NCBI GenBank assembly: GCA_946183785.1
Contig: CAMHCS010000016.1
Location: 1 to 64,000, forward strand
Direction: 5' to 3'
DNA length: 64,000 bases
Origin: an uncultured Selenomonadales bacterium
Lineage (GTDB): Bacteria > Bacillota > Negativicutes > Selenomonadales > Selenomonadaceae
Of the stretch, positions 47,512 to 54,536 are shown in pieces; position 1 is the stretch's first letter, and each line of letters starts with the position of its first letter. Both the position numbers and the translations under genes were made by a program. The notes under the pieces were generated by a model. It did no database searches, was not told the origin of the DNA, and saw only the letters and a list, made by a program, of their open reading frames with translations.

Positions 47512-48019
47512 GCAAAAGTCGACAACACATCCATCTGTCGATTTCAAAACTTTACAGCCTGGTCAATCCACCCCTCGGCTGCGTTTCCCATCCCAAATCA
47601 AAAGCCTTAAGCCTCCCCATCAAACACTTCGCTGAATATTTAATCGCGCACTTTTCCTATGGGTTCCTTCAACTATGGATGAATAAATCAGTGGAATCGT
47701 GCAGAAGATCTGTCGGTGCGTTTGCCTTGTGCCGGCTTCATATTCGTTTTTCTGGTTGGACAGAATTTGCAAAAAAATATCTTACCTCGTATTATGAAAT
47801 CATATAACCTCATTATCGCCTGTTAAAACGCCGTTTTTGACGAATGCCTAAAGCAAACATAAATGCTAAAAAACGTCTAAAACGGGTAAAATTACTCGAT
47901 AATGGTCCCTCAAGTGGTCCCTATTTTATCTCGAGTTTGGGGCAACGACAATCCGGCTTAATGGCCCCTTTTCGTGAGAGCGCGAAACACGTGGCACGAG
48001 GACACATAAAAGAAAAAGC

Positions 48020-48060
48020 CCCGCCCTCGCGTTATCGTTGAGCGAGAGCGGGATTCTTTT
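48020..48060 (+). terminator. Island inverted repeat, copy 1 (terminator-like)
   Basis: CCCGCCCTCGC and GCGAGAGCGGG form an 11-bp stem with one mismatch, followed by a T-run (48053-48060). This is one of about nine related hairpins scattered between 48 and 63 kb. Confidence 0.7.
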
Positions 48061-48097
48061 TTGTGCGGGAGACTAGCCAAGGGGTTCTGGGCGCATT

Positions 48098-48146
48098 CGC
48101 GTCATCATCTTCCCGTTCATGTTTCGTGGGAGAAAACGCCCTCGCG
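48098..48146. repeat. Direct repeat DR1 on the left of the pilin-like gene
   Basis: CGCGTCATCATCTTCCCGT at 48098-48116, then a spaced GGGAGAAAA and CGCCCTCGCG. The same order of blocks recurs at 49562-49615 on the other side of the pilin-like gene. Confidence 0.75.
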
Positions 48147-48170
48147 CTATCGTGTATGACGGAGCGAGAG
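48136..48170 (-). repeat. Island inverted repeat, copy 2
   Basis: CGCCCTCGCG (48137-48146) and GAGCGAGAG (48162-48170) form an imperfect hairpin. On the minus strand it precedes TTTTC and may terminate the pilin-like gene. Confidence 0.6.
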
Positions 48171-48252
48171 AATGAGATGGAATTACGACTTGGTGTCGCA
48201 ATAAATCCTCTTTGAAGCCTTCCGATATAAAGAAGCCGCTTTCGCTATAAGT

Positions 48253-49428
48253 TCAATACCCAATAGCAAAATAGAAAGCGCGGAATGGATAGATGAAACC
48301 TTCAACGCCAGAATACGATACAACGACTTTATTTTTATCGTATGATACTAAATCAATCCAACCATGTGTTTCCGACGGATAGCTGGGCGGAATTAATGCA
48401 GTAGATGTTGAGCAAAATAGAATTCCATTTGGGAATGGTTTTTTAAATGGAATAGGAAATCCATGCAAGGATGCGTCATAAACTAGATTATCTGTTCCAC
48501 CATACGTTTGCTTCGAAAATCCCCATTGAAGAATCAACCCGCTACCTAGTCTCACCCAGCCGTCTTCAAGCCCAGCAGGTTTCCCACTGCCTCCGGCAGA
48601 AGATAGCGGCACTTTTGTTCCACCAAGGTAAGCATATAAAGCTTTCCCTTCGGGCATGCTGACACTATCGTCTTGGTTTTCATATTTGAAAGACATTTCG
48701 AATGAGTTTCCGTTTTTCACGAAAGCGTTGTTAATCTGCGCCTTCGTATAATAATCTCCGAGCGAACTACTGACAGCCGCCGTCGTCGCGTAACTGGCAA
48801 GTGCTGAGTTTATCTGCGCCTTTGTGTAATAATTCCCGAGCGAACTACTGACGGCCGCCGTCGTCGCATAACTGGCAAGTGCCGAGTTTATCTGTGCCTT
48901 CGTGTAATAATCCCCGAATTTGTTCTCGGCAGCCGCAACCCGCGTCTCCAGATTCGCGATACGGCTCGATGGAGAGGCAACGCGGATTGCCTTCACGGGT
49001 CCCAGCGGCGTCGTCCCCTCTGGCCCCGTAACGGTCAGTGTCACTTGGCGGCACAGTTGCTCCGTCCCGCTCGCCGTGCCGGCGACGCAAGCGCCCGTCG
49101 TCGCGTTGTACTTGCCCGCTGCCGCGTATTCTTCTTTCACAGTGTATTTCCCGTAGGTCGTGGTTTTCGTCGTCGCCGTCTTGAGCTGGTCAATGCTCAT
49201 GTCGTTGATGATATGCCAGCGGTCTTCCATGACGGCCTGCATTTCGAGCTGGGCACTGAGCGCCGCCACGCTCCTTTCGTTCGCGGCGATTGTCTGTGTC
49301 ATCTGTATGATCCACCGCGCCATCGGGATAGCAAGAATCCCAAATGCCAATGCCCCGAGCAAAATCCCTATGAGCGTTACGCCCTTTTTCTCTTTAATTT
49401 TGTTTGCGATTTTCTTTTGCAAAGTCAT
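48253..49428 (-). CDS. Prepilin-like protein with phage tail-fibre-like C-terminus
   Basis: A 391-residue protein. Residues 1-40 resemble a type IV prepilin: a basic start, then KKGVTLIGILLGALAFGIL, with cleavage expected after the Gly; the usual Glu at +5 is Gly here. Residues 41-155 look like a pilin globular part with two Cys (about 114 and 126). Residues 172-240 hold two full and one partial 26-residue repeat (YYTKAQINSALASYA), as in phage tail fibres. The last 150 residues (GLILQWGF, final FYFAIGY) resemble tail-fibre receptor-binding tips. ATG 49428 follows GGAGGG. A minor, tip-located adhesin pilin analogous to PilV is the best guess. Confidence 0.72.
   Translation of the reverse strand: MTLQKKIANKIKEKKGVTLIGILLGALAFGILAIPMARWIIQMTQTIAANERSVAALSAQLEMQAVMEDRWHIINDMSIDQLKTATTKTTTYGKYTVKEEYAAAGKYNATTGACVAGTASGTEQLCRQVTLTVTGPEGTTPLGPVKAIRVASPSSRIANLETRVAAAENKFGDYYTKAQINSALASYATTAAVSSSLGNYYTKAQINSALASYATTAAVSSSLGDYYTKAQINNAFVKNGNSFEMSFKYENQDDSVSMPEGKALYAYLGGTKVPLSSAGGSGKPAGLEDGWVRLGSGLILQWGFSKQTYGGTDNLVYDASLHGFPIPFKKPFPNGILFCSTSTALIPPSYPSETHGWIDLVSYDKNKVVVSYSGVEGFIYPFRAFYFAIGY
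48744..48917 (-). repeat. 78-bp in-frame tandem repeats in the pilin-like gene
   Basis: Two full copies and a part copy of a 78-bp unit encode the YYTKAQIN repeats. The copies differ at only a few bases, so expansion or contraction by slippage is likely. Confidence 0.8.
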
Positions 49429-49561
49429 ACGAATTCCCTCCACTAGGATCTTATCAGGATCGTATTTCTTTTACAATTTGTCAGGGCGTGAATCGACTGC
49501 CGGCTTCTTACCTTTTTGGTAATACAATCCCGCGCTGAACGCTAGGCAAGGTCGTCGCAAG

Positions 49562-49615
49562 CGCGTCATCATCTTCCCGTAGCACATTCGCGGGAGAAAA
49601 GAAAGCGCCCTCGCG
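49562..49615. repeat. Direct repeat DR2 on the right of the pilin-like gene
   Basis: This repeats the block order of DR1: CGCGTCATCATCTTCCCGT (49562-49580), GGGAGAAAA, CGCCCTCGCG. With DR1 it brackets one gene and its promoter region. Confidence 0.75.
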
Positions 49616-49645
49616 ACTCATGAAGAGAAAGAGGCGAGAGCGGGA
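49604..49645 (-). repeat. Island inverted repeat, copy 3
   Basis: CGCCCTCGCG and GGCGAGAGCGGG pair across a loop of about 16 bases. A GCGAGAGCG word sits at 49634-49642. Confidence 0.6.
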
Positions 49646-49734
49646 GAGAGACAACGCGATTGCGCCAGAACCTCTTGGCTAGCTTTATTTTTTGGGAAAG
49701 GTACGCGAGAGCGCACAGAAAAGAAAAATTCGTG

Positions 49735-49740
49735 TATAAT
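49735..49740 (+). promoter_or_regulatory. -10 box in the leader of array 1
   Basis: A perfect TATAAT lies about 25 bases before the first repeat. The surrounding leader is closely matched by the leader of array 2 (common blocks GCGAGAGCGCACAGAAAAG, AATTCG, GTATAATA and GGCGCTTTTGGGCG). No clear -35 box was seen. Confidence 0.6.
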
Positions 49741-49762
49741 AACGAGAGAGGTATGGGACGAG

Positions 49763-49995
49763 TCGTTGCGGCGCTTTTGGGCGTAGGACGAATGAAAAGG
49801 ATAGTCCAAATTACGCTTCGAAATAGTTGTCGTCCTTCGCTCAGCGTTGGACGAATGAAAAGGACAAGGTGGATCACATCGACTATAAGTTGTCGTCCTT
49901 CGCTCAGCGTTGGACGAATGAAAAGTAGCCTAATCTCAACGGGGGCGGCGTTACCGCCGTTGTCGTCCTTCGCTCAGCGTTGGACGAATGAAAAG
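49763..49995 (+). CRISPR. CRISPR-like array 1 (no cas genes)
   Basis: Three identical 37-base repeats (49826-49862, 49889-49925, 49959-49995) follow a divergent leader-side repeat (49763-49799). Each repeat can form a hairpin TCGTCC/GGACGA and ends in ATGAAAAG, like the 8-base handle of type I/III crRNAs. The unique spacers are 26, 26 and 33 bases. Spacer 3 (49926-49958) nearly equals the sequence at 51866-51897. No cas gene is in the window, and spacer lengths vary more than usual, so the CRISPR label is provisional. Confidence 0.6.
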
Positions 49996-50095
49996 ACTAT
50001 GTATTTCCGCGCTCTCGAGGTATCTTCTCTACCGCGATCCCTTTTGGTCAGCGGGTTTCCGAGCCTGCGCTTTTTGCCACCTTGTCAATAAAAAA

Positions 50096-50131
50096 GCGCC
50101 ATCGCGCTATCGTAAGACAGGGCGAGAGCGG
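50096..50131. repeat. Island inverted repeat, copy 4
   Basis: GCGCCATCGCGC and GGGCGAGAGCG form an imperfect hairpin between array 1 and array 2, just after an A-run. Confidence 0.55.
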
Positions 50132-50180
50132 ATATCGGATAGGGGATAACGCGAGAGCGCACAGAAAAGCGGAATTCGCG

Positions 50181-50186
50181 TATAAT
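50181..50186 (+). promoter_or_regulatory. -10 box in the leader of array 2
   Basis: A perfect TATAAT in a leader that duplicates that of array 1. Confidence 0.6.
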
Positions 50187-50207
50187 AAGAGAGATGAATA
50201 GGCTGTG

Positions 50208-50374
50208 TCGTTTCGGCGCTTTTGGGCGGCGGACGAATGAAAAGAATGGGGAAAGTCCCTAATATCAATTGTCGTCCTTCGTTTACTGTAGGATAAATGA
50301 AAAGATGATGCTCGCGATATTGTCCAGTCGATTTGCGGTTGTCGTCCTTCCTTCGCGTCGGACGAATTAAAAAA
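50208..50374 (+). CRISPR. CRISPR-like array 2 (degenerate)
   Basis: A leader-side repeat like that of array 1 (50208-50244), a diverged repeat (50268-50304) and a degenerate last repeat (50338-50374) enclose spacers of 23 and 33 bases. Spacer 2 (50305-50337) is a diverged copy of part of the recombinase gene: 22 of its last 25 bases match 51031-51055. Degeneration of the last repeat is common in CRISPR arrays. Confidence 0.5.
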
Positions 50375-50407
50375 AGAGAGCAAATCCGCGGGTTCGCTCT
50401 CTTTTTG
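50370..50407. terminator. Bidirectional terminator, array 2 / recombinase
   Basis: AAAAAGAGAGC and GCTCTCTTTTT pair across a 14-base loop. It lies between array 2 and the convergent recombinase gene. Confidence 0.75.
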
Positions 50408-50409
50408 TA

Positions 50410-51429
50410 TTACTTTAGGTAGGTTTCGACGACGTCTAAGCGCGTGTGGAAAAGTTCTTTGGACACCATAGCTTTCGCTCGAACATCGCTGAAGCCCTGT
50501 TTGCGTAGTGAGTTGTATAGGTTTTTTGCAAAAGTATGACGAAATCCATGCGATGAGTGTTTGCTGTAGTCTACGCCAATCCTCCGGCATGCGCCCTCGA
50601 GCTTGTCTAAATAGGTTCTATAACTTATCAGTTCGCACCGTCCATAATTCCCACCGTTGAAAGATAGCGCCCGCGCGTATAAATCTTGCGGAAGCTGGTA
50701 ATTTTGGTGCGGCATTCCGCCTTTCGAAGTGATTGCGATTTTTCCATTTGGCTTCAATTCAAATCTTCTTGCGTTATCGACACGCAACCCTGTGCGCAAT
50801 TGGATTTCCGCGACCAGTTGAGCGCGAGCGTTTAAATTCGGGCTTCCCGTTCCGTTTGCAAGTTCCTTGATTACGGCTTCGGGGTTTTCATAGGCGCGAA
50901 TGCGCGCCTGCGATTGGGGCATATCCGGCAAAATTTTTTCACGAAATTCCGCTATCTTTTTTTCCATTTCAGGGGCAAGATTCGTCCCTCGCGCTCTGTC
51001 TGCGCAAACTGCCCATTTGTTGCAGAGCGCCGCAATATTATCCATTCGATTTGCGCACTGTCCCATTTTTTCTCCGTTCGCAACTTTTTCGAGATTTTCT
51101 TCGACTTTCGCGGACAACCATGAATACGCATGGTCGGCGTTCACCATTTTGATGTCAAAATGACCTTTTTCATCCAGACACTCGCCGCGACTTTTCAGAT
51201 AGTTGCCCATTTCCGAAAGTGTGCCAATATATTCCTTCGCTGTCGCCTGCCTGATTGGCGTGTATTTCGCAGTTTCGTGAAACTCCGAGATTCCCTGATT
51301 GCGCAAATCGCGCTTAATCTCGAACTTTGTCCGACCGTCCTCCTGCTGGCTTCGGGTACCATAAACGAGTCCTGAATCCCAAAAATCCGCTCGGAATTGG
51401 GCGGAGACGGACATGTGGTTTTTGCTCAT
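50410..51429 (-). CDS. Tyrosine recombinase/integrase
   Basis: A 339-residue protein. Catalytic residues are recognisable in the C-terminal half: Arg in LRTGLRVDNARR, Lys in ITSKGG, HGFRHTFA (His-x-x-Arg), a His in KELFHTRLD and the nucleophile Tyr in VVETYL at the very end. The N-terminal 150 residues are a core-binding domain. ATG 51429 follows AAAGGGGG. It could integrate the island, or act on the repeats around the pilin-like gene as Rci does on shufflons. No partner excisionase was seen. Confidence 0.85.
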   Translation of the reverse strand: MSKNHMSVSAQFRADFWDSGLVYGTRSQQEDGRTKFEIKRDLRNQGISEFHETAKYTPIRQATAKEYIGTLSEMGNYLKSRGECLDEKGHFDIKMVNADHAYSWLSAKVEENLEKVANGEKMGQCANRMDNIAALCNKWAVCADRARGTNLAPEMEKKIAEFREKILPDMPQSQARIRAYENPEAVIKELANGTGSPNLNARAQLVAEIQLRTGLRVDNARRFELKPNGKIAITSKGGMPHQNYQLPQDLYARALSFNGGNYGRCELISYRTYLDKLEGACRRIGVDYSKHSSHGFRHTFAKNLYNSLRKQGFSDVRAKAMVSKELFHTRLDVVETYLK

Positions 51430-51530
51430 ACGAAAAACCCCCTTTTCATTGCGGAGGTGGATGAATGACGATATAATATTGGAAAAGGTATTATAAATGA
51501 AATGCAAAAGGAAAATGAAAACTTCTTCGT

Positions 51531-51569
51531 ACCGCCCTCGCGTTATCTTATGATAGAGCGAGAGCGGTA
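51531..51569. repeat. Island inverted repeat, copy 5
   Basis: ACCGCCCTCGCG and GCGAGAGCGGT pair in an almost perfect 12-bp stem upstream of the recombinase. Confidence 0.65.
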
Positions 51570-51865
51570 TTATATTTGGCTAATTAACGGATTTTCATGC
51601 AGAGACATGAGGCTCCGTGAGACCCCAAAAAGACATACCCGCCCGCAATCGCGGCACCCAACGTTTTTGGCGTTGGAACAGGCACCCACCGTGCTGTGGC
51701 CCATTATGCTTCAAGATTTTTAGCAGATTATTAGGAAAATCAAGCAACCGTTTAAAACCAGTCCCTACTGGGACCGACCGACGAAATCGAAGGGGAGTTT
51801 TAGCAGACTTGTTGAAGCCGTTACCGATTAATTACGGCACAGAGCTCACAGATTAGAGAATCATT

Positions 51866-51897
51866 TAGCTAATCTCAAGGGGGCGGCGTTACCGCCC
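51866..51897 (+). other. Site resembling spacer 3 of array 1
   Basis: Aligned to spacer 3, all bases of this site match, apart from two single-base insertions in the spacer. The right half is the stem-loop GGCGG-CGTTA-CCGCC. It is not inside a recognisable gene. Confidence 0.75.
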
Positions 51898-52145
51898 CAA
51901 ATTGAAATATCGTATGTAGTTGCCTCCCCTTTTGCGACCCTCTTTCCCACAAAAAAGAATCGCTAAAAAGTCGCTTACTTGTGGTTGCAAGCTTTCCTTT
52001 TTGGGCGCTTCGCCCAAGCAACACATACGGCGGGCTACCGCAATGGGCCCCGCAAAAGCCTTTCGGCTCCTTTGACACTTTCATTATACCGATCATACAT
52101 AAAGATCGCAAGTCGAAAATATTATACAAAAGGAAACTTGTTTTT

Positions 52146-52268
52146 ATGGAAACGCGAGAGCGTAAAATAAAATCATTTTTTAAAATTTCAATTATTAATA
52201 TAGAAGGATTTCGTCATCAAAAATCTTCCAAAGCATTAGATTTCGATTCTACGATTTTTGGTATATAA
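52146..52268 (+). pseudogene. Possible stub of an AAA/OLD-family ATPase
   Basis: A 40-codon frame starting ATG after AAGGAAA. Its sequence (ISIINIEGFRHQK, then LDFDSTIFG) resembles the first strands of RecF/OLD-type ATPases just before the P-loop, but it stops exactly where the Walker A motif would begin. AT-rich. It may be a truncated defence-type ATPase gene, or chance similarity. Confidence 0.35.
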
Positions 52269-52404
52269 AATGAATAATCTATTTATATAAATAAAAGACC
52301 GAAAACAGATTATTTAACGATTTTTTTTGTAATACTGTCCAAATATTTTTTTCTACGGCAATAACAAATACTATTGAAAAAATTTTTAAAATCGGCGATA
52401 ATTA

Positions 52405-52440
52405 AACCGCCCTCGCTCCATGACAGAGCGAGGGCGGTTA
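52405..52440. repeat. Island inverted repeat, copy 6
   Basis: AACCGCCCTCGC and GCGAGGGCGGTT form a perfect 12-bp stem. Both neighbouring sides are AT-rich. Confidence 0.7.
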
Positions 52441-52818
52441 TTTCTGTATTATTTTTGTTTTTGCGGGAAAACTCTCCCGAAGATTTTTCTCCGTGAGATT
52501 CCATATAATCAGAACACCAGTTCCGCCCTAAACAGATTCCAAAAAGGATGAGGCGAGAGCGCACTCCTTATTCCAAAACGAAAAAGTAATACCGACTACG
52601 CCTTGGCTAGCATTGTCATCCTGTCTCAAAAATCAACAGCGCTCTCGCGTAATCGTAACACGAAAGCGAAGTGAATCCACCACCGATCATCACCGAAAGG
52701 ACAGTGCAAGGGCGGGAACAAAATCGACGCCCCGCGACCCTACCGTACCTTAAAAGAAAAGCGGACGCCAGTTCGGAGATGAAGCGATGACGCAACGCGA
52801 CCGATCCGTCATGCTAGC

Positions 52819-53690
52819 CCTGAAATGTATGACAAAACGACGGTGGATACTCGAAGCGCTCTCGCATAAACATCGAACTCCAAATCTGGCGAAAAAGCAC
52901 AGAGCACTTCCGTAAAATTATTCCGCGATAGCGAAACACCGTCCGTAAAACAGTGAAATCTATCGACCAAGCACTCCGACATCCTACCGAATCAAAAACG
53001 GCGCACGGCTCCGCCTTAAAAGCGAGCACCAGTTCGGCAGTAAAGCGACGGCGCCCGACCCTACCATACCCTACCTTGAAAATTCAGAGCAAACATCCTC
53101 TCAAAAACGGCGCTCTCGCGTTCCTGTGGCGGAGAATAATATCATTTTGAGAAGTTGTGACGCGAGAGCGCAACGTTATACAAAAGGTCATCAATCAAAA
53201 ATGGGGAACGCCCTTCCCGAAAGGTGTGGCGATGGCGAAGCAAAAATCGAGTCCCGCGCGACACTACCATGAAAATGTCTTACAATGCAACGACAGCGCA
53301 GGGGCGAAGCGAAGGTAATAACTTTGAAAAGGTGGACGGTGCGAGGGCGTAGGGGGACGGAAGCGGCAACCCTACCTTGAAAAAGTCTTACAACGCGACC
53401 GCGCTATCGCGGAATGAAGTCAGTGACTTTGAAAATGTGTGACGGCGCTATCGCGGAACAAACTCAGCAAACTTACCTTGAAATTGTGTGACAACGCAAC
53501 GGCTCAGGGGGGGAGGTCGGCAACTGTGAAAATGTGTGACAACGCGACGGCGCGGACTCCTGAGCGTGCAAATATTCAGCGCTCATCGGGAAAAGTATAG
53601 CGCGAGAGCGTGGCATAATCCACCGACTCAAAATCTATCAATCAAAAAAAAAGAGGACAACGCCTTTCCTAAAATGTGACTCGAGGGCGG
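52819..53690 (+). repeat. Degenerate iteron-like direct repeats
   Basis: About nine same-strand copies of a unit like TTGAAAATGTGTGACAACGC occur, at about 52819, 53146, 53268, 53321, 53375, 53426, 53475, 53524 and 53668. Several continue into GCGCTATCGCGG and several are preceded by CCCTACC words. Spacing is irregular (mostly about 50 bases in 53268-53550). Replication-protein iterons have this character, but no rep gene is present. Confidence 0.5.
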
Positions 53691-53766
53691 AGGCTATTCA
53701 CCTTTCCGAGACCTTTTCAGGGGGGTCTTTTTTGACGGAGCGAGAGCGAAAATCCGCAGCGCCTCG

Positions 53767-53800
53767 ACCCTACCATACCCTACCTTACCTTACCTTGATA
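53767..53800 (+). repeat. CCCTACC/TACCT iterated tract
   Basis: ACCCTACCATACCCTACC is followed by three TACCT units. Related words recur at 52737, 53058, 53380 and 54113, often just before an iteron-like unit. Confidence 0.55.
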
Positions 53801-53908
53801 GTGTGCTGCGAACGATTACGGTAATACGAAACGAAAACGCTCACCGCAACACACCGACCGGCTAGGCCAGCCTCGAGACCGGCCCCACCCCCTACGGCTA
53901 CACGCAAG

Positions 53909-53961
53909 GGCCGCACAGTGACCGGCGGTCCGCTTCGCTACCCGCCTGTCACTGTGCGGCC
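53909..53961. repeat. Large GC-rich perfect hairpin
   Basis: A perfect 14-bp stem (GGCCGCACAGTGAC, 53909-53922, with 53948-53961) is extended by a further 5 bp after one mismatch. The T-run expected of a terminator is missing. Two more GC-rich hairpins follow at 53967-53984 and 54035-54059. Confidence 0.75.
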
Positions 53962-54034
53962 GGATAGCGGGCGCTCGCGCCCGCGTCACGGAACGGCTCA
54001 TCCGCTACTGCGACGCGCCCGCTGCGCACCTGGA

Positions 54035-54059
54035 GACGAGCGGGTGACCCCCGCTCGTC
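54035..54059. repeat. GC-rich perfect hairpin
   Basis: GACGAGCGGG (54035-54044) and CCCGCTCGTC (54050-54059) form a 10-bp stem with a five-base loop and no T-run. Confidence 0.7.
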
Positions 54060-54239
54060 GGTGCCCGTCTGACGCCGGCCACCCGTCCGCTTCGCGTCCG
54101 CTTAGCCAGCCTGACCCTACCTTAAGACCTCCGACGCGCCATCGCGAAACCGCCGCGCGCCTACGCCGGCGCGGCTTTGCGAACTTGCTGCGCGGTGCGT
54201 GTTTTATCCTCCGTTAAACTTTTACGCGTAACTTTTACA

Positions 54240-54343
54240 CGCAGAATGTAAATTTAGAATGTAAATCTAAAATATAAATTTAGAATTTAGATTTAGAATA
54301 TAGATTTATATTTTAGATTTAGAATTTAGATTTACAATTTACG
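54240..54343. repeat. AT-rich degenerate tandem tract
   Basis: Repeated TTTAGAAT and TAGATTTA words fill about 100 bases of nearly pure A/T next to the GC-rich hairpins. Such a tract melts easily. Confidence 0.6.
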
Positions 54344-54491
54344 ATTTGCGCAATCTTTATGAAGCCACTCTCGCGACTCGAATAGAAGAGCGGCGGATTC
54401 ACAATTCGAGTTCCGTCCCAGCCCACCCAAACTTTTCATATGGACTCTGCAAGCCCTGCTTTTTGATAATGAGTTCATTCAAAAATTGCAT

Positions 54492-54536
54492 AAAAAACGC
54501 TCTCGCGTTATCGTTGAGCGAGGGCGTTTTTCTACG
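54492..54536. terminator. Island inverted repeat, copy 7 (terminator-like)
   Basis: AAAAAACGCTCTCGCG and GCGAGGGCGTTTTT pair around GTTATCGTT, with A- and T-runs on either side, so it can act in both directions. Confidence 0.75.

Larger units (their letters stand above)
47512..48252. other. Intergenic stretch at the island edge
   Basis: No gene can be supported in these 740 bases. It holds a tandem TGGTCCCT word pair near 47903-47922, an inverted-repeat terminator at 48020-48052, a half TTGGCTAGCCAA site at 48073-48082, and the first copy of the direct repeat that brackets the pilin-like gene (48098-48146). Short open frames here lack ribosome sites. Confidence 0.6.
51430..52145. other. Non-coding stretch upstream of the recombinase
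   Basis: No gene is supported. It contains an inverted repeat (51531-51569), a block of possible RNA structure at 51600-51900 ending in the stem GGGCGG/CCGCCC (51881-51896), which is the sequence resembled by spacer 3 of array 1, and a hairpin GGGCG/CGCCC near 51998-52013. The block could be a decayed gene or a non-coding RNA; I cannot tell which. Confidence 0.5.

Noticed and set aside
49660-50091. A 143-codon frame running through array 1
   Set aside because: Its apparent repeats (GRMK, SFAQRWTNEK) are only translations of the array repeats; there is no ribosome site and the unit length changes by amounts not always divisible by three.
48253-51429. A classical shufflon
   Set aside because: A recombinase lies next to a pilin-like gene, but I found no inverted crossover repeats inside the gene and no alternative C-terminal segments downstream; only in-frame direct repeats.
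51617-51856. Remnant of a TnpB (IS605) gene
   Set aside because: Local hairpins recall IS605 ends, but none of the three frames shows the zinc-finger or RuvC motifs.
52310-52564. An 84-codon minus-strand frame
   Set aside because: It is built across the perfect inverted repeat at 52405-52440 and AT-rich DNA; no start signal.
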